A stretch of 64,000 bases of DNA from contig OZ010579.1 of NCBI GenBank assembly GCA_963932145.1, positions 135,843,127 to 135,907,126 of the forward strand, in the 5' to 3' direction. Of the stretch, positions 45,001-56,700 are shown one piece after another. The notes under the pieces are model-generated. The model made no database searches, was not told the origin of the DNA, and worked only from the letters and a program-made list of their open reading frames with translations. The translations under genes and the position numbers were made by a program. Origin of the DNA: Acanthosepion lycidas (Eukaryota > Mollusca > Cephalopoda > Sepiida > Sepiidae). Numbering within the stretch: position 1 is the stretch's first letter; each line of letters begins with the position of its first letter.

Positions 45001-45219
45001 TCCAGTGGTTTGATTTTTTAATACTAGAATATTAATTGAATAATTTCCTTTGTTTATGGCATTTTCAGTTTTGATTTGCTCATCCGACCATCTCATCTCC
45101 TCTTCATCAAAATGTTTGATGGCGTATACAATCAGAAAATAAAGTGATAGGTGACTCTGCATGTTGGTGTCTTATAAGGTGGGTATATATTTTGTTGTTT
45201 TTTTTAATCATTTCACCCC
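42023..45219. other. Long AT-rich stretch, no supported gene
   Basis: About 3 kb with short open frames only (for example 42,565-42,810 plus and 42,612-42,821 minus, which overlap one another). No RNA gene or transposase motif is recognised. A perfect 18-bp palindrome (CAGTGTACATGTACACTG) sits at 43,642-43,659. Confidence 0.4.
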
Positions 45220-45665
45220 ATGCAAGGTGGAAGTCCTACTAGCACGTAGGTGGTACAGTGAATGAGAGCAAGAGTAAAGGGGTGTGTTTGAGGAAAGAAG
45301 AAAGAGAAAGACAGTAAACAAAGCATTAGAACATGTCTATTGACATATGCATATTTGAAGATTGTAGCTATTAGGGAAGCAACTAAGAGGAAGGGAGTTC
45401 CACAGATGGGAAGTGCAAGATAAGAAGCTATTCGGGTAGAAGAGACGGCTACATTTAATCATTTCAACCTAGTAGCATCCTTGAATTCATGCAGTTTGGG
45501 AACCAGAGAAAGTAGTTCATCAGAGCAGTTGCTGTGAAAATACTTGTAGAAAAGACAGAGGGAAGCAAAGGTACATCTGTGAGAAAATGACTGTAGATGA
45601 GATGCCAGATCAGGACCCATCATATCCTATTTCCGTCTCTGGATTCTGTTGAGGTCTTGTTACTT
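45220..45665 (-). mobile_element. LINE 3' end fragment, Jockey/CR1-like
   Basis: On the minus strand the decayed translation shows blocks resembling the end of the RT protein: around 45,650 RIQRRKY, then a stretch equivalent to SRLQSLS..R.TV.SLCLF, and further on SRTS.LWNSLP...NLQIFKS-like sequence. DNA at 45,560-45,660 parallels 4,860-4,960 of the large LINE copy. DNA near 45,350-45,430 parallels 22,690-22,770. Only the C-terminus and 3' untranslated region are present, as in 5'-truncated LINE insertions. Multiple frameshifts. Confidence 0.6.
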
Positions 45666-46094
45666 TTAGCTTAAATCCAATCTAAACTCTTTGTATTTCA
45701 CAAACATTTTTTTAAAAATTCAGGACACACTTGTAGAATAACTGACATTCTGGGGCATACTTTAAATTTTAATAAGGAAATCATTAATCATGAAATTTGA
45801 AAATAGGAAAATAATACAGAGGTCTCCTGAAATAATCATTAATTTCTTTTTTTTTTTTTAGACATTACATTGCTTGGTGTCTTTAACTTTTAAAAAGAAA
45901 GATTTTTTTTAAATATAAAAATGATCCATAAATTACTCTTCTGTTAATGCGGGGCACACCTTGTTATCTTTCAGGGAACATTGATGTGAATGAAAGCACC
46001 AACTGAGAAACAAGGATCTGAAATAATAAATGATAAAGCTATAAGTTACAATCTACTCAAAGATACCTTGAAAGAAGTTAATGGCAAAAGGGAT

Positions 46095-46270
46095 GTCTTA
46101 AAAGCTGACTTCCTCTCTTCATGATGTAGGCAATCATGGCTCTCCACAACTTCCTATCCTTCATAGCTCTTAATAATTCTTCTTTTTGTTATTTCTCCTA
46201 AACCTTGTTCCATTTACTCAAGCTTACTAAATAGGTTATACGTTGTTTTCCTCTGTCCCACTTGCCTTCT
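46095..46270 (-). mobile_element. Possible LINE C-terminal remnant
   Basis: The minus-strand translation at about 46,175-46,110 reads RAMKDRKLWRAMIAYIMKRG. This resembles the DRxxWRxMI motif that ends the RT protein in several LINE groups. The match is short and the family cannot be decided. Confidence 0.35.
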
Positions 46271-46866
46271 TTACTCATTATGTGCCAAGGAAATTTCAAC
46301 AGTCAACTTGTGTTAAGAATAAGTTTCCTTCTGGTTTCCATTTTCTCTAAAACTTTATTCTTACTTGTTATTTACATATTCAGTCCTTGTTATCCTCAGT
46401 ATCCTTCTGTAGAATCACGTTTCTGTTTTTTGAGGTCTCATCATTTTTCAGTGTTAAATTCTTTAATGTCTATTAAGTGATAGTACTAGAATGTTGAATA
46501 ATAGGTAATTTCATTTAATTAATTAGTCAAATATTATTGTGTTTTTATGCTCAGTCAGTAAAGATCCACGGTCATTTTTCAGTAAATTTGCATATTAAGC
46601 CCCAGAAACCAATTGTAATGAAAATTTCCATTTTATTTAAAAAATATCAATAAAAGTTGCAGACAAATATGGTTTAGGAGTTACCATCAATGGTGAGTAC
46701 TATGCCAACTTGCTGAGGAAGTTATAGCTCATAAATATAGCATACTTTAAATAAATATATATATATAGTAAGTAATCCAAGTGAATCCTAGTAGTATAAA
46801 ATATTAAAACTGATCCACAGAAGAGAGCTCAATATATTTTTATAGAGCAAACATGAATTACTGTAG

Positions 46867-47072
46867 ATAAAATTCAATACCCCATATGATATATAGCCAT
46901 TTCACCCAGAATGGGCTTGTCTTTTTAAATACATTTACTCTTAGTTGTGAATTTCTCTCCTCTTTCTTCATATTTACAAAATCATTGATTCATTTCTTTA
47001 TGTAACTCCTTGGTGTTGACAAGCTGGTTCTGGGTAAAATGGCTCTTTATCCTATGGGGTATTGAATTTTAT
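46867..47072. mobile_element. MITE with 54-bp inverted termini
   Basis: Arm 46,868-46,921 and the reverse complement of 47,018-47,071 match at 47 of 54 positions. They share TAAAATTCAATACCCCATA, GAGCC/TAGCCATTT and ACCCAGAA, then GCTTGTC. The centre of about 96 bp is AT-rich and non-coding. The total of about 205 bp fits a non-autonomous DNA transposon. No clear target duplication is seen, so the superfamily stays open. Confidence 0.75.
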
Positions 47073-47362
47073 TTACTTGTAATATATATATATATATAAT
47101 GTTCAAAAGTCTGAAGCCACCCCCAGCATTAGCATGGGAAGAACTTGATAAAATAGTGAAAAAAATGAAATAGCATCATCAGAAAAATGGATTCTCTTTT
47201 AACCAAATCTATATCAATAAGAGAGAACTTAATTTATATTAGTCACATGGATATTGGATTAATTCAAGAAACTCCTTAGTAACCCATTAGATAAAACCAT
47301 GATATTACTGAGACATTTGGGATTGGATAGTGGATGGTTTCCTTCTTTGGGAGTGAGAATAG

Positions 47363-47391
<29 letters not shown>
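47363..47391. repeat. (TA)n microsatellite
   Basis: Short TA run before the first satellite block. Confidence 0.9.
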
Positions 47392-47393
<2 letters not shown>

Positions 47394-47469
47394 GGTGTAC
47401 AAAAAAACTGAAGTGTGATATGTACGCTATTAGCTGAAAATTGATATGGAATTTTACTCTGTAAGTATA

Positions 47470-49060
47470 AAATTATTTTTCAGTGGGATGAATAGGAAAA
47501 ATTTGGTAAGTGATGAAGACGCATCTTGTCTTAGGGGTTTTCTTGAAATTTTTAGTGCAGCCCAAAACTGGGGGATCAGCTATATTTCGCTTCATTTTAA
47601 ATATTTTCCATTGAATGAAATATTTCGAAAATTGGTTTTAAATTGTAGGAAATTTGTTAATTACTCCATATATAACAGGATTTTTCATTTGGTTGAATAG
47701 AGGGGACTGTAGGTATGAGGATGTTGAGCCATGTTTTGGGGTTTGATTTCATAATTTAAAGTGTCCAAAAACCGGGTTGCTATATTCCACTTGATTTCAA
47801 ATTTTGGTTTTCTATGGAATAATTATAAAATTGATAACAAATGTTAAGACATTTCTTCCTTAATCAATGTTTAAAATTTGTTTCCAGTAGCTTGAATAGG
47901 GAAAACATGGGGTTCAATGAAGTTGCAACTTCACTAAGGGGTTTTATTGAAATTTTTAGTGCAGCCCAAAACTGGGGATCAGTCATATTCCACTTCGTTT
48001 TAATTTTTTTCCATTAAACGAAATATTTTCAAAATTGGTATCAAACTGTAGGAAATTTATTAATTAATCCATGTCTACAAGGGTTTTTCATTTGGCTGAA
48101 TAGAGCAGGGTGGAGGTTCGACCATGTCGAGACATGTCTCTGTCGTCTACTTTGAAAATTAAAGGCATACTAAAAACGGTTTGCTTGATGAATCTGGAAT
48201 ACCACTTTTTCGTTTCTATAGAATACTTATAAAATTGATATCAAATGTTATGGATTTTTTTCCTTAATCCAGGTTTAAAATTTTTTTTCAGTCAGTTGAA
48301 TAGGGACAACATGGGATTGGATGAAGTGGCAACTTGTTAGGGGATTTGTGGGAATTTTTAGTGCAGCCCAAAACTGGGGGGTCAGTCATATTTCACTTTT
48401 TTAAAATTTTTTTACATTGAATAAATTTTTTAAAAATTGGTATTAAATTGTAGAATATTTATTAATTAATCCATGTCTACAAAGATTATATATTTTGTTG
48501 AATAGAGCAAAATGGAGGTGCAACCATGTCTTTGGCGTATCCTTTGAAAATTTACGTCATCCAAAAACCGGTTTGCTTGAGGACTCCGGATTTCAACTTT
48601 TTTGCGTCTATAGAATAGTTATCAAATTGATATCAAATGTTAGGGAATTACTTGCTTAATCTATGTTGAAAAAATTTTTTTCAGTCGTTTGAATAGGACT
48701 TGTGATAAGGAATTTGTTGCAATTTTAATAAGGCCCAAAACTGGGGGATCAGTCAAATTTCAATTCTTTTTAATTTTTTTCCATTAAATAAAATATTTAA
48801 AAATTAGTATTGTAGGAAATTTATCAATACATCCATGACTACAAGGATTTTTCATTTGGTTGAATAGAGCAGCTTTGACAATGTCACTGTTGTGTCCTTA
48901 AACCGGTTTGCTCAATGGGTCTGCATTTCTTCTTAATTTCTTGCTTAATCCATGTATAAAAGAATTTTTCCAGTTGCTTAAGTATAGACAATGTGGCGTT
49001 TGATGATACGTCGACTTTCGTTAGTGGATTTGTTGGGATTTTCATGAGGCCCAAAACTGG
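47470..49060. repeat. Decayed satellite, unit about 400 bp, block 1
   Basis: The anchor CCCAAAACTGGGG (or a near match) recurs at 47,561, 47,965, 48,367, 48,733 and 49,050, giving spacings of 404, 402, 366 and 317 bp. A second anchor resembling TCCAAAAACCGGTTTGCT recurs near 47,765, 48,170, 48,550 and 48,892. Units are strongly diverged, with deletions in the last two. Non-coding tandem DNA; the ORF-like stretches are chance. Confidence 0.85.
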
Positions 49061-49740
49061 GGGATCAAAATTTTTTATTCGTATTGATTTTATTATTAAT
49101 TCTAATGTAGTTAGATGAATAAGAAAAGAAAAAAAAACAATTGCAATTCTTTTCATGCAAGATATATGCCTTAAATCAGACATCGAACATTGCAGTCTTA
49201 GGCCCTAGTAGTAATAGAAGTCTCAAAAATGCCAATTTCCAAAATGATTTAATTGTAGTCAATTTATTATTGATTCTTATAAAGTTAGATGCATAAGAAA
49301 AGAAAAAAGCAATTGCAGTCCTTTTCGTGCAAGACATATGCCTTAAATCAGACATCGAACATTGCAATTTTAGGCCCTAGTAGTAATAGACGCCTCAAAA
49401 ATGTCAATTTCCAAATTTTTTTATTCATATTGATTTTAATATTGATTTATATAGTTAGATGAGTATAAAAAGAAAAAAACATTTGCAATAATTTTCATAC
49501 AAGATATATGCCTTAAATCAGACATTGAAGATTGCAGTTTTAGCCCCGAGTAGTAATAGAAGACTCAAAAATGCTGATTTCCAAAATTTTTTATTTGTAC
49601 TCTTTTTATTATTGATTTTTATGAAGTTAGATGCATAAGAAAAGAAAAAAAACCAATTGCAGTCCTTTTCATGGAAGACATATGCCTTAAATCAGACATC
49701 GAACATTGAAGTTTTAGACCCTAGTAGTAATAGGGATCAT
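49061..49740. repeat. Satellite, unit about 172 bp
   Basis: The anchor ATGCCTTAAATCAGACAT recurs at 49,166, 49,338, 49,508 and 49,682 (spacings 172, 170, 174 bp). Units also share GGCCCTAGTAGTAATAGA. The block GCAAGA(N)3ATGCCTTAAATC is common to this family and the 180-bp family at 50.7-64 kb, so the two look distantly related. Confidence 0.85.
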
Positions 49741-50715
49741 TCAAAATTCCCTGCTTTATAACTTTTTTCCAGTAGATGAAATCTCTTCAAAATTGTTATT
49801 AATTTGTGCGAAATCTCTCACTCTGTCAATGGCTACAAGCATTTTTCATTCGCTTCTATAGGGCAAAGTGCAGCTTCGACCGTGTCGCTGCTGTGACCGT
49901 TGGCAATTTACGGTGTCCGAAAAGCAGTTTGCTCGAAGAGATCGCATTTCAACATTTTCCTCTCTAGGGGATCATCATGAAATAGATATCAGATTGTGTG
50001 GAATTTCCTGCTTAATCCATGAGTCACAGAACTATTTCAGTCGCTTGTGTAGGGAGGGAGTGACCTTAGACGATACGGGATCTTGTGTTAGTGAATTTGT
50101 TGGAATTTTTATGTGCAGCAAAAATGGGGAATCACTGACAATTCCCTGCTTTATAACTTTTTTCCAGTAGTTGAAATCTCTTCAAAATTGGTATTAAATT
50201 GTGCGAAATCTCTCACTTTGTCCATGTCTACAAGGATATTTCATTCACATTTATAGGGCAAACTGCAGCTTTGACCATGTCGCTGCTGTCACCGTTGGCA
50301 ACATACGGTGTCCGAAAAGCGGTTTGCTCGAAGAGATCACATTTCAACTTTTACCTCTCCAGGGGATCCTCATGAAATAGATATGAGATTGTGAGGAATT
50401 TCCTGCTAAATCCATGAGTCAAATAATTATTTCAGTCGCTTGTGTAAGGAGGGAGTGACCTTCGACGATACGGGACCTTGTGTTAGTGAATTTGTTGGAA
50501 TTTTCATGCGGACCAAAACTCGCTGATGACTCATATTTCCCTGTTTTATAACTTATTTCCAGTAGATGAAATATCTTCAAAATTGGAATTAATTTGTGCG
50601 AAATCTCCCACAGTGACGACGTCTACAAGCATTTTTCATTCGCCTTTAAAGGGCTAACTGCAGGTTCGACAATGTCGCTGCTGTGACCGTTGGCAATTTA
50701 CGGTGTCCGAAAAGC
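49741..50715. repeat. 400-bp satellite, block 2
   Basis: The family of block 1 returns with better conserved units. GGTGTCCGAAAAGC recurs at about 49,913, 50,308 and 50,702, a spacing near 395 bp, and CCCTGCTTTATAACTT recurs likewise. The block ends within a unit, directly after GTGTCCGAAAAGCGG, where the 180-bp array begins. Confidence 0.85.
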
Positions 50716-53700
50716 GGAGAAATGCCTTAAATCCTCGTCTGAAGGTTGCAATTTGAGACCCCGGCTCGCGTTATTTGGGTATCGAAAAAAAAAGTCGATT
50801 TAAAATTGTATTTTTTGATAGGAATTTTTCTAGCTAATCCGACGTAGTTTGAGTCGTAGAAAGAGATAAAACGACTTCCAATAGCATAGCTGCAAAAGAA
50901 ATGCTTTAAGGCGTCGTTTGAAGGTTGCGCTATGACACCCCGGCTCGCGATATTTGGGTATCGAAAAAAAAGTCGAATTACAATTGTATTTTTTGATAGT
51001 CATTTTATTAGCTTATCGGATGTAGTTTGAGTCGTAGAAAAAGATAAAGCCACTTCCAGTAGACTAGCTGCAAGAGAAATGCCTTAAATCGTCGTTTGAA
51101 GGTTCCGCTTTGAGTCCCGAGTTCGCGTTATTTGGGTATCGAAAAAAAAGTAGATTTAAAATTGTATTTTTTGATAGTCATTTTATTAGTTTATTCGTCA
51201 TAGTTTGAGTTGTAGAAACAGATAAAAACACTTCCAGTAGCATAGCAGCAAGGGAAATGACTTAAATGATCGTTTGAGGGTACAACTTTGACTCCCCAGT
51301 TCGCGTTATTTGGGTATCGAAAAAAAAAGTCGATTTAAAATTCTATTTTTTGATTGGCATTTTATTAGATTATTCGAAAAATTTTGAGGTGTAGAAACAG
51401 ATAAAACCACTTCCAGTAGCCTAGCTGCAGGAGAAATGCCTTAAATCGACGTTTGAAGGTTCAAATTTGGGTCCCCACTTCGCGTTATTTGCGTATCGAA
51501 AAAAAAAGTCGATTGAAAATTGTATTTTTTTATAGGCATTGTATTAGCTTATTCGACGAATTTTGAGTTGTAGAAAAAGACAAAAACCACTTCCAGTAGC
51601 CTAGCTGTAAGAGAAATGACTTAAATCGACGTTTCAAGCTTCAACTCTGGGTCCCCAGTTAGCGTTATTTGGGTATCGAAAAAAAAGTAGATTTAAAATT
51701 GTAATTTTTGAGAGGTATATTTTTAGCTTATTCGACGTAAGATGAGTTGGAGAAACAGATAAAATCACTTCCGGTAGAAATGCCTTAAATCGTCGTTTGA
51801 AGCTTCAACTTTGGGTCCCCAGTTCGCGTTATTTGGGTTTCGATAAAAAAAGTCGATTTAACATTGTATTTTTTGGTAGGTACTTTATTGGCTTATTAGA
51901 TGCAGTATGAGTTGGAGAATCAGATGAACCCCAATTCCGGTAGCCTAGCTGTAAGAGAAATGCCTTAATTCGTCGTTTGAAGATTCAAATTTGGGATCCC
52001 AGTTCGCGTTATTTGGGTATCGAAAAAAAAAGTCGATTTAAAATTGTCATTTTTGGTTGGAATTTTATTGGCTTATTAGATGCAGTATGAGTTGGAGAAT
52101 CAGATAAACCCCACTTCCAGTAGCCTAGCTGCAAGAGAAATGCATTTAAACGACGTTTGAAGCTTCAACTTTGGGTTCCCAGTTCGCGTTATTTATGTAT
52201 CGAAAAAAAAAGTCGATTTCAAATTGTAATTTCTGGTAGGCATTTTATTGGCTGATTAGATCAATTATGAGTTGGAGAATCAGATAAACCCCACTTCCGG
52301 TAGCCTAGCTGCAATAGAAATGCCTTAAATCGTCGTTTGAATCTTAAACTTTGGGTCCCCAGTTCGCGTTATTTGGGTATCGAAAAAAAAAGTCGATTTC
52401 AAATTGTAATTTCTGGTAGGCATTTTATTGGCTGATTAGATGCATTATGAGTTGGAGAATCAGATAAAACCCACTTCCGGTAGCCTAGCTGCCAGAGAAA
52501 TGCCTTAAATCGTCGTTTGATGCTTCAACTTTGGGTTCCCAGTTCGCGTTTTTTGGGTATCGAAAAAAAAAGTCCATTTCAATTTGTCATTTTTGGTAGT
52601 CATTTTATTGGCTTATGAGATGCACAATGAGTTGGAGAATCAGACAAACCCCACTTCCGGTAGCCTAGCTGCAAGAGAAATGCCTTAAATCGCCGTTTGA
52701 AGCTTCAACATTGGGTATCGTAAAAAAAAGTCGACTACGATTTGTCATTTTTGGTAGTCATTTTATTCCTTATCAAATGCACAATGAGTTGGAGAATCAG
52801 ATAAAACCCACTTCCGGTAGCCTAGCTGCAAGAGAAATGCCTTAAATCGCCGTTTGAAGCTTCAACTTTGGGTTCCCAATTCGCGTTATTTGGGAATCGA
52901 AAAAAAAAGTCGATTACGATATATCATTTTTGGTAGCCATTTATTGGCTTATTAGATGCACATTGAGTTGGAGAATCAGATAAACCCCACTTCCGGTAGC
53001 CTAGGTGCAAGAGAAATGCTTAAATCGCCGTTTGAAGCTTCAACTTTGGGTTCCCAGTTCGCGTTATTTGGGTATCGAAAAAAAAAGTCGATTACGATTT
53101 GTCATTTTGGTAGTCATTTTATTGGCTTATTAGATGCACAATGAGTTGGAGAATCAGATAAACCCCACTTCCGGTAACCTAGCTGCAAGAGAAATGCCTT
53201 AAATCGCCGTTTGAAGCTTCAACTTTGGGTTCCCAGTTCACGTTAGGTGGATATCGAAAAAAAAGTCGATTTCGATTTGTCATTTTTGGTAGTCATTTTA
53301 TTGGTTTATTAAATGCACAATGAGTTGGAGAATCAGATAAACACCACTTCCGGTAGCCTAGCTGCAAGAGAAATGCCTTAAATCGCCGTTTGAAGCTTCA
53401 ACTTTGGGTTCCCAGTTCGCGTTATTTGGGTATCGAAAAAAAAAGTCGATTATGATTTGTCATTTTGGTAGTCATTTTATTGGCTTATTAGATGCACAAT
53501 GAGTTGGAGAATCAGATAAAGGCCACTTCCGGTAACCTAGCTGCAAGAGAAATGCCTTAAATCGCCGTTTGAAGCTTCAACTTTGGGTTCCCAGTTCGCG
53601 TTATTTGGTTATCGAAAAAAAAATCGATTTCGATTTCTCATTTTTGGTAGTCATTTTATTGGCTTATTAGATGCACAATGAGATGGAGAATCAGATAAAC

Positions 53701-56700
53701 CGCACTTCCGGTAGCCGAGCTGCAAGAGAAATGCCTTAAATCGCCGTTTGAACCTTCAACTTTGGGTTCCCAGTTCGCGTTATGTGGGTATCGAAAAAAA
53801 AAGTCGATTAAGATTTGTCATTTTTGGTAGTCATTTTATTGGCTTATTAGATGCACAATGAGTTGGAGAATCAGATAAACCCCACTTCAGGTAGCCTAGC
53901 TGCAACAGAAATGCCTTAAATCGCCGTTTGAAGCTTCAACTTTGGGTTCCCAGTTCGCGTTATTTGGGTATCGAAAAAAAAAGTCGATTATGATTTGTCA
54001 TTTTTGGTAGTCATTTTATTGGCTTATTAGATGCACAATGAGTTGGAGAATCAGATAAACCCCACTTCCGGTAGCCTAGCTGCAAGAGAAATGCCTTAAA
54101 TCGCCGTTTGAAGCTTCAACTTTGGGTCCCCAGTTTGCGTTATATGGGCATCGAAAAAAAAAATCGATTACGATTTGTCATTTTTGGTAGTCATTTTATT
54201 GGCTTATTAGATGCACAATGAGTTGGAGTATCAGATAAACACCACTTCCGGTAGCCTAGCTGCAAGTGAAATGCCTTAAATCGCCGTTTGAAGCTTCAAC
54301 TTTGGGTTCCCAGTTCACGTTAGGTGGATATCGAAAAAAAAGTCGATTTCGATTTGTCATTTTTGGTAGTCATTTTATTGGTTTATTAGATGCACAATGA
54401 GTTGGAGAATCAGATAAACACCACTTCCGGTAGCCTAGCTACAAGAGAAATGTCTTAAATCGCCGTTTGAAGCTTCAACTTTGGGTTCCCAGTTCGCGTT
54501 ATGTGGTTATCGGAAAAAAAAGTCGATTACGATTTGTCATTTTCGGTAGTCATTTTATTGGCTTATTAGATGCACAATGAGTTGGAGAATCAGATAAACC
54601 CCACTTCCGGTAGCCTAGCTGCAAGAGAAATTCCTTAAATCGCCGTTTGAAGCTTCAACTTTGGGTTCCCAGTTCACGTTATGTGGGTATCGAAAAAAAA
54701 AGTCGATTTCGATTAGTCATTTTTGGTAGTCATTTTATTGGCTTATTAGATGCACAATGAGTTGGAGAATCAGATAAATCCCACTTCCGGTAGCCTAGCT
54801 GCAAGAGAAATGCCTCAAATCGCCGTTCGAAGCTTCAACTTTGGGTTCCCAGTTTGCGTTATTTGGGTATCGAAAAAAAAAGTCGATTACGATTTGTCAT
54901 TTTTGGTAGTCATTTTATTGGCTTATTAGATGCACAATGAGTTGGAGAATCAGATAAACCCCACTTCCGGTAGCCTAGTTGCAAGAGAAATGCCTTTAAA
55001 CGCCGTTGGAAGCTTCAAATTTGGGTTCCCAGTTTATTTGGGTATCGAAAAAAAAAGTCGATTACGATTTGTCATTTTTGGTAGTCATTTTATTGGCTTA
55101 TTAGATGCACAATGAGTTGGAGAATCAGATAAACCCCACTTCCGGTAGCCTAGCTGCAAGAGAAATGCCTTAAATCGCCGTTTGAAGCTTCAACATTGGG
55201 TTCCCAGTTCGCGTTATTTGGGTATCGAAAAAAAAAGTCGATTACGATTTGTCATTTTTGGTAGTCATTTTATTGGCTTATTAGATGCACAATGAGTTGG
55301 AGAATCAGATAAACCCCACTTCCGGTAGCCTCGTTGCAAGAGAAATGCCTTTAATCGCCGTTTGAAGCTTCAACTTTGGGTTCCCAGTTTATTTGTGTAT
55401 CGAAAAAAAAAGTCGATTACGATTTGTCATTTTTGGTAGTCATTTTATTGGCTTATTAGATGCACAATGAGTTGGAGAATCAGATAAACCCCACTTCCTG
55501 TAGCCTAGCTGCAAGAGAAATGCCTTATATCGCCGTTTGAAGCTTCAACTTTGGGTACCCAGTTCGCGTTAATTGGGTATCGAAAAAAAAAGTCGGTTTT
55601 GATTTGTCATTTTTGGTAGTCATTTTATTGGCGTATTAGATGCACAATGAGTTGGAGAATCAGATAAACCCCACTTCCGGTAGCCTAGCTGCAAGTGAAA
55701 TGCCTTAAATCGCCGTTTGAAGCTTCAACATTCGGTTCCCAGTTCGCGTTATTTGGGTATCGAAAAAAAAAGTCCATTACGATTTGTCATTTTTGGTAGT
55801 CATTTTATTGGCTTATTAGATTCACAGTGAGTTGAAGAATCAGATAAACCCCACTTCCGGTAGCCTAGCTGCAAGAGAAATGCATTAAATCGCCGTTAGA
55901 AGCTTCAACTTTGGGTTCCCAGTTCACGTTATGTGTGTATGGAAAAAAAAAGTCGATTTCGATTTGTAATTTTTGGTAGTCATTTTATTGGCTTATTAGA
56001 TGCACAATGAGTTGGAGAATCAGATAAACCCCACTTCCGGTAGCCTAGCTGCAAGAGAAATGCCTCAAATCGCCGTTTGAAGCTACAACTTTGGGTCCCT
56101 AGTTTGCGTTATATGGGTATCGAAAAAAAAAGTCGATTACGATTTGTCATTTTTGGTAGTCATTTTATTGGCTTATTAGATGCACAATGAGTTGGAGAAT
56201 CAGATAAACCCAACTTCCGGTAGCCTAGCTGCAAGAGAAATGCCTTAAATCGCCGTTTGAAGCTTCAACATTGTTTTCCCAGTTCGCGTTATTTGGGTAT
56301 CGAAAAAAAAAGTCTATTACGATTTGTCATTTTTGGTAGTGATTTTATTGGATTATTAGATGCACAATGAGTTGGAGAATCTGATAAACCCCACTTCCGG
56401 TAGCCTAGCTGCAAAAGAAATGCCTTAAATCGCCGTTTGAAGCTTCAAATTTGGGTTCCCAGATCGCGTTATTTGGGTATCGAAAAAAAAAGTCGATTAC
56501 GATTTGTTATTTTTGGTAGTGATTTTATTGGCTTATTAGATGCACAATGAGTTGGAGAATCCGATAAACCCCACTTCCGGTAGCCTAGCTGCAAGAGAAA
56601 TGCCTTAAATCGCCGTTTGAAGCTTCAACTTTGGGTTGCCAGTTCGCGTTATTTGGGTATCGAAAAAAAAAGTCGATCATGATTTGTCATTTTTGGTAGT

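Noticed and set aside
47100-47170. CAAAAGTCTGAAGCCACC as a Tc1/mariner terminus or transposase end
   Set aside because: The resemblance is short, no opposite terminus was found, and the translation (PPALAWEELDKIVKKMK) is too short to assign.
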